Below are positions 7,530 to 18,399 of a stretch of 64,000 nt of DNA, one piece after another (the stretch's first letter is position 1; the number at the start of each line of letters is the position of its first letter). The stretch lies in assembly GCF_036634195.1 (NCBI RefSeq), contig NZ_JAZIFY010000001.1:310001-374000 (forward strand). Reading direction: 5' to 3'. The notes beneath the pieces are model-generated. The model was not told the DNA's origin and searched no databases. It saw nothing but the letters and a program-made list of their open reading frames with translations. This stretch comes from Streptomyces sp. P9-A4 (GTDB taxonomy: Bacteria; Actinomycetota; Actinomycetes; Streptomycetales; Streptomycetaceae). Made by a program: the position numbers and the translations under genes.

Positions 7530-9530
7530 TTGCTCCGTCCCTCGACCACGAGACGTACACCGTCTCCCCGTGTCCCGAGGGCGGTGGGCGTGCTCGCGTC
7601 CGCCGCCCTGCTGCTCCCGCTGCTCTCCGCCGCCCCGCCGGCCGGTGCCGAGGTACCCGAGGCGGGTGTCCTCCAGGGACAGTTCGCCCGCGCTGCCGCC
7701 CACCACGGCGTACCCGAGAGCGTGCTGCTCGCCGTCTCCTACCTCCAGTCCCGCTGGGACACCCACGGTGGTGCGCCGAGCGTGACCGGCGGCTACGGAC
7801 CGATGCACCTGACGGACGCGGTGACGGCGCTGGCCTCGGCCGCCCCGCACCACTCGGAGGGCGAGGAGGACGCGCGCGGCGACGACTCCCGCGCCCTGCG
7901 CCCGGCGGCCTCCGGCGACCCGGCCGTACCGGCCGCCTCGGCCTCCTCGCCGGCCCCGGCGTCGCTGCCCCCGCGGCTGCGGACCCTGGAGCGGGCGTCC
8001 GAGCTGTCCGGCATTCCGGCCGAGGAGCTGCGCACCGGCACGGAGGCGAACATCGAGGGCGGGGCGGCGCTGCTCGCGGCGGCTCAGCGGGAGTCCGGGC
8101 TTCCGGCGAGCGCGGACCCGGCCGACTGGTACGGGGCGGTGGCCCGGTACTCCGGCGCTGACGACTCGGCGACGGCGGCCACGTACGCGAACGACGTCTT
8201 CGACGTGATCAGGACCGGCGAGTCCCGGACCACGGACAGCGGGCAGCTGGTGACGCTGCCGGCCGCGCCGTCGGTCGCGCCCGCCACCGAGCAGATGACG
8301 GCCCTGGGGCTGCGCCGGCCGGCCGGCGGCCCGGTGGAGTGCCCGCCCACGGTCGCGTGCGAGTGGGTCCCGGCGCCGTACGAGGAGTTCGGCGACGGCG
8401 ACTACGGCAACCACGACAAGGCGAACCGCCCGGCCTCGCAGTCGATCGACTACATCGTCATCCATGACACCGAGGCCGACTGGGGCACCACCCTGAAGCT
8501 GGTGCAGGACCCGACGTACGTCTCGTGGCAGTACTCGCTGCGCTCCTCCGACGGGCACGTCGCCCAGCACCTGTCGCTCAAGGACGTCGGCTGGCACGCG
8601 GGCAACTGGTTCGTGAACGCCAAGTCGGTGGGGCTGGAGCACGAGGGCTTCCTGACCTCGCCGGACTCCTGGTACACGGAGGCGATGTACCGGTCGTCGG
8701 CGCGGCTGGTGCGGTACCTCGCCGCCCGGTACGGCATCCCGCTGGACCGGCAGCACATCCTGGGCCACGACAACGTCCCGGGCACGGTCTCGTCCTCGAT
8801 CAAGGGCATGCACACGGACCCGGGTCCGTACTGGGACTGGGCGCACTACTTCCGGCTGCTCGGCCGGCCGATCACGCCCAGCGCGGGCCCGGACGCCGGG
8901 GTGGTGACGATCCGGCCGGAGTACAGCGGCCACCAGCCGGTCTACACGGGCTGCACGACGGCCGGCACCGCGTGCGTGCCGCACGGCAGCGGTGCGGTGC
9001 GCCTCCACACCGCGCCGGGCGCGGACGCGCCCCTGGTGAAGGACATCGGTCTGCGGCCCGGCGGGCAGGACTCGACCACCGGGGTCAACGACACCGGGGC
9101 ACGTGCCTCGACCGGGCAGAGCTACGCGGTGGCGGAGCGCCGGGGCGACTGGACGGCGATCTGGTACCTCGGGCAGAAGGCCTGGTTCCACAACCCCGCG
9201 AAGGAGCCGGCCGCGGTGAACGCGCGGGGGCTGGTCCTGACGCCCCGCGAGGGTCTGGCGGAGGTGCCGGTGTACGGGCGGGCGTACCCGGAGGCCTCGG
9301 CGTACCCGGCGGGCGTGCCGGTGCAGTCGGTGTCGCCGCTGCCGTACAGGCTGCTCGCCGGGCAGCGGTACGTGGTGGGAGACCGGACCCCGGGCGAGTA
9401 CTTCTTCGCGCCGGTGTTCGACACCGGCGGGCACCGGGTGGTGCGCGGCCAGGAGGAGTACTACGAGATCCAGTTCGGCCATCGTGTGGCCTTTGTGAAG
9501 GCCGCTGACGTGCGGGTTTCCCGGGCCTGA
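7530..9530 (+). CDS. Secreted N-acetylmuramoyl-L-alanine amidase (PGRP type)
   Basis: 666 residues from a TTG at 7530 with GGAGG five bases upstream, far better than the ATG-less extension before it. A twin-basic N-terminus, a hydrophobic core (VGVLASAALLLPLLSAA) and an AGA site form a Sec signal peptide. Residues about 300-440 are an Amidase_2/peptidoglycan-recognition domain with zinc ligands H312 (IHDTEAD), H371 (GLEHEG) and H428 (HTDPG). The C-terminal 200 residues look like beta-rich cell-wall-binding repeats. It should cleave the bond between MurNAc and L-Ala of peptidoglycan outside the cell, in wall turnover or development. It ends at a strong hairpin before the geosmin gene. Confidence 0.88.
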   Translation: MLRPSTTRRTPSPRVPRAVGVLASAALLLPLLSAAPPAGAEVPEAGVLQGQFARAAAHHGVPESVLLAVSYLQSRWDTHGGAPSVTGGYGPMHLTDAVTALASAAPHHSEGEEDARGDDSRALRPAASGDPAVPAASASSPAPASLPPRLRTLERASELSGIPAEELRTGTEANIEGGAALLAAAQRESGLPASADPADWYGAVARYSGADDSATAATYANDVFDVIRTGESRTTDSGQLVTLPAAPSVAPATEQMTALGLRRPAGGPVECPPTVACEWVPAPYEEFGDGDYGNHDKANRPASQSIDYIVIHDTEADWGTTLKLVQDPTYVSWQYSLRSSDGHVAQHLSLKDVGWHAGNWFVNAKSVGLEHEGFLTSPDSWYTEAMYRSSARLVRYLAARYGIPLDRQHILGHDNVPGTVSSSIKGMHTDPGPYWDWAHYFRLLGRPITPSAGPDAGVVTIRPEYSGHQPVYTGCTTAGTACVPHGSGAVRLHTAPGADAPLVKDIGLRPGGQDSTTGVNDTGARASTGQSYAVAERRGDWTAIWYLGQKAWFHNPAKEPAAVNARGLVLTPREGLAEVPVYGRAYPEASAYPAGVPVQSVSPLPYRLLAGQRYVVGDRTPGEYFFAPVFDTGGHRVVRGQEEYYEIQFGHRVAFVKAADVRVSRA

Positions 9531-11888
<2,358 letters not shown>

Positions 11889-11895
11889 CACGGCG

Positions 11896-11931
11896 GAGGG
11901 CCGCCGCCGGGAGTTCCCGGCAGCGGCCCTC
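11896..11931. terminator. Hairpin between geoA and the convergent S4 gene
   Basis: GAGGGCCGC-c-GCCGGG pairs with CCCGGC-a-GCGGCCCTC around a 4-nt loop, immediately after geoA and 26 bp before the stop of the convergent gene. It probably works in both directions. Confidence 0.65.
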
Positions 11932-11957
11932 GTACCCGCCGGGACGGGTCGTACGGG

Positions 11958-12323
11958 TCAGGCGCGACGGCCACGCAGGTCGTCGAGTTCGCGCCGGTCA
12001 CGCTTGGTGGGGCGGCCGGCGCCCCGGTCGCGCACGGCGGCGACGGCGACGTGCTCGCGCGGCGGCGGGGGCGGGCTGTTGTCCACATAGGCCTCGGCGG
12101 CCACGGGCGGGCCGACCCGCTTGGTGTGGAGTTCCTTGACCTCGACGATCCGCTCCCGGCCGCCGTGGAAGAGCCTGACCTCGTCGCCGGGCTTCACCGG
12201 CTGGGCGGGCTTGGCCCGCTCGCCGTTGACCTTGACGTGCCCGGCGCGGCAGGCCGCGGCGGACTGGGAGCGGGTCTTGGTGAGACGGACCGCCCAGATC
12301 CAGCTGTCGACGCGCGCGCTCAT
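11958..12323 (-). CDS. S4-domain RNA-binding protein (Hsp15-like)
   Basis: 121 residues from the ATG at 12323 (MSARVDSWIW). Residues 5-65 form an S4 RNA-binding domain (DSWIWAVRLTKTRSQSAAAC, then AGHVKVNGERAKPAQPVKPGD), followed by a Pro-rich linker and a basic tail. The arrangement matches the Hsp15/HslR family, which binds free 50S subunits carrying nascent chains during heat stress. It is the downstream gene of a pair with the conserved hypothetical at 12341, separated by 17 bp, and the two are probably co-translated. I am confident of the domain and less so of the stress role in this organism. Confidence 0.85.
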   Translation of the reverse strand: MSARVDSWIWAVRLTKTRSQSAAACRAGHVKVNGERAKPAQPVKPGDEVRLFHGGRERIVEVKELHTKRVGPPVAAEAYVDNSPPPPPREHVAVAAVRDRGAGRPTKRDRRELDDLRGRRA

Positions 12324-12340
12324 CGGCCCCCGCCCCTCCC

Positions 12341-12841
12341 TCAGCCCTGCTGGAACAGCTCGGCGGGCAGCGGCTTGAGCAGCGCGTACAGGTCGTCGGT
12401 GATCGGCCGGTCCCAACTGGCGATCGTCACGAGGACGTTGTCGCTGCGATCGAACTGGACGCAGGAGATACGGCTCTCGGAGAGCTTGAGGCGACGGACG
12501 ATGAGGAGGTTGTCGCCCTGCATCACGGGGACGTCCTCGGCGTCGAGGACCTCGACCGGCTCGTCGTTCTCAAGGGCGGCGAGGAGCTGGGCCACCTCGA
12601 AGGGGATCTGGCCGTCCGCGAGCTCGCGCGCCGGGGAGCCCTCCGGGAGATTACCGATGATCATCGCGGGTCCGCGTCCGCCGAAGAGGTCGTAGCGGAG
12701 GAAGACGCCCTGGCAGGAGCCGTCGGGCGCGGGCAGCAGACCGGCGCCGAGGTTGCCGGGCCAGTCCCCCGGATCCATGGCCAGGACGTCGAAGTCCGGG
12801 CCCGCGGGTGTGGCGGCGCTGCGGCGGCGGAGGAAGGACAT
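12341..12841 (-). CDS. Conserved hypothetical protein
   Basis: 166 residues from the ATG at 12841 (MSFLRRRSAA). It is compact, acidic and strand-rich, with no signal peptide, membrane segment or Cys cluster (DFDVLAMDPGDWPGNLGAGL; MIIGNLPEGSPARELADG; VTIASWDRPITDDLYALLKP). Even codon use and composition argue that it is a real gene. I do not recognise a family beyond the impression of a conserved actinobacterial protein. It lies directly upstream of the S4-domain gene. Confidence 0.75.
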   Translation of the reverse strand: MSFLRRRSAATPAGPDFDVLAMDPGDWPGNLGAGLLPAPDGSCQGVFLRYDLFGGRGPAMIIGNLPEGSPARELADGQIPFEVAQLLAALENDEPVEVLDAEDVPVMQGDNLLIVRRLKLSESRISCVQFDRSDNVLVTIASWDRPITDDLYALLKPLPAELFQQG

Positions 12842-12897
12842 ACGGCCATGGTACGTGGCCCGGCGCGCGGTGCGACGCGCCGGGCGGATCCGGCCGG

Positions 12898-15800
12898 TCA
12901 GTCCTGTCCGGCGAGGTCGTCGGGGTCCCGTCCCGTGTTCCGCAGGGCCTGGGCGAGGCCCGTGCGATCGGTGCCCAGCTTGCGGTAGACGGCGGAGAGG
13001 AGCCGGCCGACCGCGGTCGCGTCGACGCCGAGGGCGGCTGCCGCGTTCTGGTCGCGGACGGTGAGATCGGCGGCGGCGCGCTCACGGGCGGTGAGCGTGT
13101 CCGTGCCCGCCGGGTGGAGGGCGCGGGGCCGCAGCCCGGCCGCCGCGAGCTCGGCCCGCGCGACCTCGGCGAGGGCGTCCGCGCCACAGTCCTGGGCGGC
13201 CTCGAGGCCCCGGTAGAGGTGCTCGGCGGCCTCCGCGGCGCGCTCGGTGCGGCGCAGTGCCACACCGAGGGCGACGAGGGAGCGGGCCAGCTCGTACGCG
13301 GCGGGTGACTGGTCGAGCCAGCTGACGGACTCCTCCAGGAGCTTCACCCGCTCGGAGGGGTCGGAGACCTCGGCGGTCACCCGGAGCGCCTGGCCGATCG
13401 CGGAGGGCGCGCCGTACTGGCGGGCGCGGGCGACGGCCTCGTGGGCGATGGCCACCGCCTTCGCCGGGGAGGTCTCCGCCTCGGCGAGCGCGAGGTGGAG
13501 CTGCCAGGGGCAGCAGGAGGGGTTGCGCTTGCCGCGCGGGTCGAGGCGCCTGCCGACGGCGGCGAGTTCCTCGGCGGCCTCCTTGGTGCGGCCGGTGGCA
13601 AGCAGCAGTTCGGCGTGGACGGTCTCGCAGTCGGGGATGGTGACGGCGGCCGGGAACGGTTCGCCGAAGTCGTGCTCGCGGGCGACCTGCTCGGCCTCGT
13701 CGGTCCGGCCGCGGGCGATGAGGACCTCGATCATGACGCCGGTCGCGTACCAGAGGGCCGGGGTGCGGGCTCCGACGCGCTCGGCGAGGCGGAGTCCGGA
13801 GCGGGCGAAGTCCTCGGCCTCCATCAGGCGGCCGCGACGGAAGCGTATATAGCCGATGAGGGTGTACGCGAAGGCGAGGTGCGCCCCGCGCCAGCCCTGC
13901 TTCTCGAACTCGGCGGTTCCGGCGGCGAAGAGCTCCTCGGCGCGGCCGGGGCGGTCGGCGTAGAGGTGGAGCAGAGCCACGAGGACCGGCACCTCGAAGC
14001 CCCGGCTCTCATCGGCCCAGGTCAGGCCGCCTTCGAGGGCGCGCTCGGCATGCTTGAGGGCGACGGAGGCGGGTTCGGCGCGCAGGGTGGCGTCCCAGGC
14101 GCGGAGTCCGATGATGTACCGCTCGGTCACGTCCCGGCCGGTGAGCCGGTCGGCGAGGGCCGCGAGGCGCCGGGACCGGGCGGGCGATTCGGGTTCGTCG
14201 GCACGCAGGGCGTCCCACATGAACTTCTCGGCCTGCATCCGCAGCCTGCTGCGGGCGTCGGGGGCCTGCCGGGCCTCGTGGCCGAGGAGTTCGGAGGCCT
14301 CCACGAGCCGGTCGCTGTGGGCGAGGACCTGGGAGAGGCGGTAGACGATCCCGTGGCGCAGGGCGGGGTCGCTGACGGGCTCTTCCAGGGCGGCGCGCAG
14401 ATGGTTGACGGTGGTGGCGGGTTCGGTGAGGAGCGAGGAGCAGCCGAGTTCGAAGAGGACGGCGGCCCGGTCGTCGTCGGCGGGCGGTTCGCGCAGGGCG
14501 CGGGCGAGGAAGCGGCGGGCTGCGTCGGGGGCTCCGGCGCGGAGGTTCTCGCCGGCGGCGGCGCGCAGTTGGTGCACGACCCAGGGATCGCCCTCGGGGT
14601 GGGTCTCCAGGAGGTGGCGGGCCGCGGCGGTGGGTCCGAGGCCTGCGTCGACGACGCACCAGGCGGCCTGGCCGTGCAGGGCGACGCGGGTGCCGGCCGG
14701 GATGGAGCGGTAGACGGTGGTGGCGATGAGGGGGTGGACGAACTGGAGCGGTTCGTCCGGCCCTTCGGCCTCGGCGAGGACGCGGGCCTCGCGGAGTCGG
14801 GCGGCGCACTCGGCGACCGCCTCGCTGCCGAGACCGGCGACGGCGCCCGCGAGCTGGGGCGAGATCTCGGTGCCGAGGACGGCGCAGGCCCAGGCGAGCC
14901 GGACGGTGGGTGAGCCGAGGCGTTCGAGCCGGGCGACGAGGCCGGTGCCCTTGAGGGCGGCCGCGAGGTCGCGGAGTTCGTGGGCGCCGTCGGCGGTGGG
15001 TTCGAGTCCCCGGTCGCGGACCTTCGCGGCGAGTTCGACCGCTTCGAAGGGGTTGCCGGAGGTGACGGTCCAGAAGTCGTGGCAGAAGGTGTCGTCGGCC
15101 TGGGTGCCGACGCGGTCGCGGACGAGCCGGGCGACGGCTTCGGAGGTGAGCGGTGCGAGCCCGTGGGGGCGTTGCCCGGACCGGTGTCCGGTGAACTCGG
15201 CGCCTTCGTCCGGGAGTTCGTCGGGCCGGTAGGCGACGACGAGGAGCATGGGCAGTTCCTCGGCGCGCGGGGCGAACGCGGCGAGCCAGCCGAGTGTTTC
15301 GGGGTCGGTCCAGTGGGCGTCGTCGAGGACGACGACCAGCGGTGCGCGGCGTACGGCGAGATGGGTGAGGACCCAGTCGAGTCCGTCGCGCAGGCCCTGG
15401 GGGTCGGGCGGCGAACCCTCGGCGGAGGCGCGCAGGCCGAGGGCGGGGCCGACGATGTCGTACCAGGAGCCGAGCCGTTCGCGGAGTTCGGCGTCGGTGG
15501 CGTGGGCCAGCTGGGGCTGGAGGAGCTGACGGGCAACGTGGAAGGCGACCCGCTGTTCCTGGTCGCCGCCGCGTGCGGAGAGCACGGTGCAGCCCCGGCC
15601 GACGGCGCGGCGACGGATCTCGGCGAGCAGTGTGGTCTTGCCGAGCCCGGCGGGAGCGGCGTAGGCGAGGATGCCGCCGCGCGGGACGGCCGGGGGACGG
15701 TCGCCGTCCTCGGCGGCGAACGCGCCGGACACGCTGCCGTCGGCGCGGGCGACGCCGAGATGTCCCCCGTTGGCGAGGCGTACGGGAGGCCGGCCGTCGG

Positions 15801-16026
15801 CGGGCTGCGGGACGTCCGCCCTTCCGCGGCCGGGCAGCGCGACGAGGCGGGGGCCGGGGCGCTCGCGGGGTGCGGAGAAGCGGTCGGGCCACAGGGAATC
15901 GTCGGCGAGGCCTGTCAGGAGGTCGAGGGCCTCCTCGGCCGCGCCGATGGCGGCCTCTCGCTCGAAGAGGCCGAAACCCTGACGTGCCGTCCGGCCGTCG
16001 TGCTGTGCCACACTCCACCCCCACAC
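12898..16026 (-). CDS. Large ATP-binding LuxR-type (LAL) regulator
   Basis: 1042 residues from a GTG at 16026; an alternative GTG five codons later (VAQHDG) is equally possible. It is a LAL-type protein: an N-terminal region, a STAND/AAA ATPase with Walker A APAGLGKTT (about 124-132) and Walker B LVVVLDDAHW, a long TPR-like helical middle, and a C-terminal helix-turn-helix resembling LuxR (LTARERAAADL...AVYRKLGTDRTGLAQAL). The HTH is weak: the usual segment between LTxRE and the recognition helix is altered (TVRDQNAAAALGVDATAVGR). LAL proteins are usually pathway activators for secondary metabolism or carbon use. No biosynthetic cluster lies beside it, so its target is unknown. Confidence 0.8.
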   Translation of the reverse strand: MWGWSVAQHDGRTARQGFGLFEREAAIGAAEEALDLLTGLADDSLWPDRFSAPRERPGPRLVALPGRGRADVPQPADGRPPVRLANGGHLGVARADGSVSGAFAAEDGDRPPAVPRGGILAYAAPAGLGKTTLLAEIRRRAVGRGCTVLSARGGDQEQRVAFHVARQLLQPQLAHATDAELRERLGSWYDIVGPALGLRASAEGSPPDPQGLRDGLDWVLTHLAVRRAPLVVVLDDAHWTDPETLGWLAAFAPRAEELPMLLVVAYRPDELPDEGAEFTGHRSGQRPHGLAPLTSEAVARLVRDRVGTQADDTFCHDFWTVTSGNPFEAVELAAKVRDRGLEPTADGAHELRDLAAALKGTGLVARLERLGSPTVRLAWACAVLGTEISPQLAGAVAGLGSEAVAECAARLREARVLAEAEGPDEPLQFVHPLIATTVYRSIPAGTRVALHGQAAWCVVDAGLGPTAAARHLLETHPEGDPWVVHQLRAAAGENLRAGAPDAARRFLARALREPPADDDRAAVLFELGCSSLLTEPATTVNHLRAALEEPVSDPALRHGIVYRLSQVLAHSDRLVEASELLGHEARQAPDARSRLRMQAEKFMWDALRADEPESPARSRRLAALADRLTGRDVTERYIIGLRAWDATLRAEPASVALKHAERALEGGLTWADESRGFEVPVLVALLHLYADRPGRAEELFAAGTAEFEKQGWRGAHLAFAYTLIGYIRFRRGRLMEAEDFARSGLRLAERVGARTPALWYATGVMIEVLIARGRTDEAEQVAREHDFGEPFPAAVTIPDCETVHAELLLATGRTKEAAEELAAVGRRLDPRGKRNPSCCPWQLHLALAEAETSPAKAVAIAHEAVARARQYGAPSAIGQALRVTAEVSDPSERVKLLEESVSWLDQSPAAYELARSLVALGVALRRTERAAEAAEHLYRGLEAAQDCGADALAEVARAELAAAGLRPRALHPAGTDTLTARERAAADLTVRDQNAAAALGVDATAVGRLLSAVYRKLGTDRTGLAQALRNTGRDPDDLAGQD

Positions 16027-16166
16027 CGGGGGCGCACGCCGGGCGCAGGATCAGGGCGCCCGGCGGGAGGCCCCGCGAAAACCCCAGCGTACGCCCGATG
16101 GAGTGAGCTGTGGCGGCCAAACGTCCAGCTACCTTCACGCGTCTCCGTACCCCGGCGGCGGCCGGC

Positions 16167-17348
16167 TCAACCCGACGGCGGCGTGTCCCCCACGAGCCAC
16201 ATGGAGAAGAACTGCGCGCCACCCCCGTAGGCGTGCCCGAGCGCCCGGCGGGCACCGTCCACCTGGTGCTCCCCCGCCTCCCCCCGTACCTGGAGGGCCG
16301 CTTCGGCGAAGCGGATCATTCCGGAGGCGCCGATGGGGTTGGTGGAGAGCACCCCGCCGGAGGGGTTCACGGGCAGGTCCCCGTCGAGTTCGGTCACCCC
16401 GGCCTCGGTGAGCTTCCAGCCCTCGCCCTCCTCGGCGAAGCCCAGGTTCTCCAGCCACATGGGTTCGTACCAGGAGAACGGCACGTACATCTCGACCGCG
16501 TCGATCTCCCGCCGGGGGTCGGTGATGCCGGCCTGCCGGTAGACGTCGGCGGCGCAGTCCCGGCCCGCGCGGGGCGAGACGAAGTCCTTGCCGGCGAAGA
16601 GGGTGGGTTCGCTGCGCATCGCCCCGCCGTGCACCCAGGCGGGCGGGCGGGGTGAACGGGCCGCGCCCGCGCGGTCGGTGAGGACCATGGCGCAGGCGCC
16701 GTCCGAGGACGGGCAGGTCTCCGAGTAGCGGATCGGGTCCCAGAGCATCGGGGAGGCCTGCACCTTCTCCAGGGTGAGGTCGTGTTCGTGGAGATGGGCG
16801 TACGGGTTCTTGAGCGCGTTGCGCCGGTCCTTGTACGCGACGAGGGAGCCGATCGTGTCGGGGGCGCCGGTGCGGTGCATATAGGCCCGGACGTGCGGCG
16901 CGAAGAAGCCCCCGGCGCCGGCGAGCAGCGGCTGCGTGAACGGCACGGGCAGCGAGAGCCCCCACATGGCGTTGGACTCGGACTGCTTCTCGAACGCGAG
17001 GGTGAGAACGGTCCCGTGGACGCGCGCGGCGACCAGGTTGGCGGCGACGAGGGCGGTGGAGCCGCCGACGGATCCGGCCGTGTGCACCCGGATCATGGGT
17101 TTGCCGACCGCGCCGAGCGCGTCGGCGAGGTACAGCTCCGGCATCATCACGCCCTCGAAGAAGTCGGGGGCCTTGCCGATGACGACGGCGTCGATGTCCG
17201 CCCAGGTCAGCTCGGCGTCCGCCAGCGCGCGGAGGGCGGCCTCGCGGACGAGCCCGGCGATCGAGACGTCTCTGCGGGCGGCGACGTGTTTGGTCTGGCC
17301 GATGCCGACGACGGCGACGCACTCCTTGGATGTCACAGCCTTAGCCAC
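16167..17348 (-). CDS. Ltp-type thiolase-fold lipid-transfer protein (A)
   Basis: 393 residues from a GTG at 17348 that overlaps the stop of the upstream Ltp gene by 8 bp. Thiolase fold of the SCP-x/lipid-transfer group (VAVVGIGQTKHVAARRDVSI; NPSGGVLSTNPIGASGM). The usual nucleophilic Cys region reads VHTAGSVGGSTA, with no Cys. Members of this group lacking that Cys act with DUF35 partners as retro-aldolases in steroid side-chain removal (Ltp2-ChsH2 type) rather than as true thiolases. It is the last gene of the run DUF35, Ltp B, Ltp A, all overlapping, which implies a stable complex. A CoA-thioester carbon-carbon-cleaving role is an inference. Confidence 0.82.
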   Translation of the reverse strand: MAKAVTSKECVAVVGIGQTKHVAARRDVSIAGLVREAALRALADAELTWADIDAVVIGKAPDFFEGVMMPELYLADALGAVGKPMIRVHTAGSVGGSTALVAANLVAARVHGTVLTLAFEKQSESNAMWGLSLPVPFTQPLLAGAGGFFAPHVRAYMHRTGAPDTIGSLVAYKDRRNALKNPYAHLHEHDLTLEKVQASPMLWDPIRYSETCPSSDGACAMVLTDRAGAARSPRPPAWVHGGAMRSEPTLFAGKDFVSPRAGRDCAADVYRQAGITDPRREIDAVEMYVPFSWYEPMWLENLGFAEEGEGWKLTEAGVTELDGDLPVNPSGGVLSTNPIGASGMIRFAEAALQVRGEAGEHQVDGARRALGHAYGGGAQFFSMWLVGDTPPSG

Positions 17349-18399
17349 GGGGCTCCCCTTCCAGGACGGCGACGAGGTTCTGTTGGAGGCAGGGGCCCGA
17401 GGTGGCGTGGGCGAGGGCCCGGTCGGAGTCCCCGCGGTGGATGCGGGCGGCGGCCTCGCCGAGCCGGATGAGGCCGGCGGCCATGACGGGGTTGGCGGCG
17501 AGCGCTCCGCCGGACGGGTTGACCCTTACGCTCCCGTCGAGGTCGAGGGCCTTGCGCAGGACGACTTCCTGGGAGCTGAAGGGCGCGTGGAGTTCGGCGG
17601 TGTCGACGGGCCGCTCGAAGGCTCCGGCGCGTTCGGCGGCGAGGCGGGTGGAGGGCGAGTCGGTGAGGTCGCGGACGCCGAGGGAGTGGGCCTCGATGCG
17701 GTGGTCCATGCCGCGGATCCAGGCGGGGCGGGCGCAGAGTTCGCGGGCCCGGTCGCCTGCGGCGAGGATCACGGCGGCGGCGCCGTCGCCGACGGGCGGG
17801 CAGTCGCCGGTGCGCAGCGGCCGGACGACGTACTCGCCCTGGGGGCGGGCGCCGGGCAGCTGGGCGTGCGGGTTCGCGGCGGCGTCCTCGCGGCTGCGGG
17901 TGGCGATCGCGGCGAGGGCCGGTTCGTCGGTGGCCCCGGCGTCGACGAGGGCCTGCGCCTGGAGGGCGGCGAGCGACACGGAGTCGGGCCAGAGCGGGGC
18001 GAGGTAGTAGGGGTCGAGCTGGCGGGTGAGGACGTCGCGCACGGAGCCGGGCGAGGACTTGCCGTAGGAGTAGACGAGGGCGGTGTCGGCCTCGCCAGTG
18101 AGGAGTTTCACCCAGGCCTCGTACAGCGCCCAGGCGCCGTCGGCCTCGACGTGGGACTCGGAGATCGGCGGCCAGGCGCCGACGCCGTCGAGGGCCATCG
18201 TGAAGGAGAAAGCGCGCCCGGCCAGGTAGTCGGACGAGCCGGAGCAGGTGAAGCCGATGTCGGCGGCCTTGAGTCCGGTCTGCCGCAGGACGTCGTGGAG
18301 GACGGGCATGACCATCTCGACCTCGGAGAGGTCGTCGGTGTTCCGTCGGTGGTCGCTCTGGGCGAAGGCGACGATCGCCACCTCTCGGTCGGGCCTCAC
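17341..18399 (-). CDS. Ltp-type thiolase-fold lipid-transfer protein (B)
   Basis: 352 residues from a GTG at 18399 whose GTGA overlaps the stop of the DUF35 gene, so the two are translationally coupled. Thiolase/SCP-x fold (VAIVAFAQSDHRRNTDDLSE; ESHVEADGAWALYEAWVKLL; CPPVGDGAAAVILA; VNPSGGALAANPVMAAGLIR). It is clearly a diverged paralogue of Ltp A, only moderately similar. Around the normal nucleophile site it has SSDYLAG and ESHVEADGAWAL instead of the classical CGSG. Two unlike Ltp chains plus a doubled DUF35 partner suggest a heteromeric enzyme. The substrate is unknown; a branched or polycyclic acyl-CoA is plausible. Confidence 0.8.
   Translation of the reverse strand: MRPDREVAIVAFAQSDHRRNTDDLSEVEMVMPVLHDVLRQTGLKAADIGFTCSGSSDYLAGRAFSFTMALDGVGAWPPISESHVEADGAWALYEAWVKLLTGEADTALVYSYGKSSPGSVRDVLTRQLDPYYLAPLWPDSVSLAALQAQALVDAGATDEPALAAIATRSREDAAANPHAQLPGARPQGEYVVRPLRTGDCPPVGDGAAAVILAAGDRARELCARPAWIRGMDHRIEAHSLGVRDLTDSPSTRLAAERAGAFERPVDTAELHAPFSSQEVVLRKALDLDGSVRVNPSGGALAANPVMAAGLIRLGEAAARIHRGDSDRALAHATSGPCLQQNLVAVLEGEPRG

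Noticed and set aside
12898-16026. Pathway-specific activator of a nearby antibiotic cluster
   Set aside because: The LAL-type protein has no polyketide, peptide or other biosynthetic core genes around it in this window.
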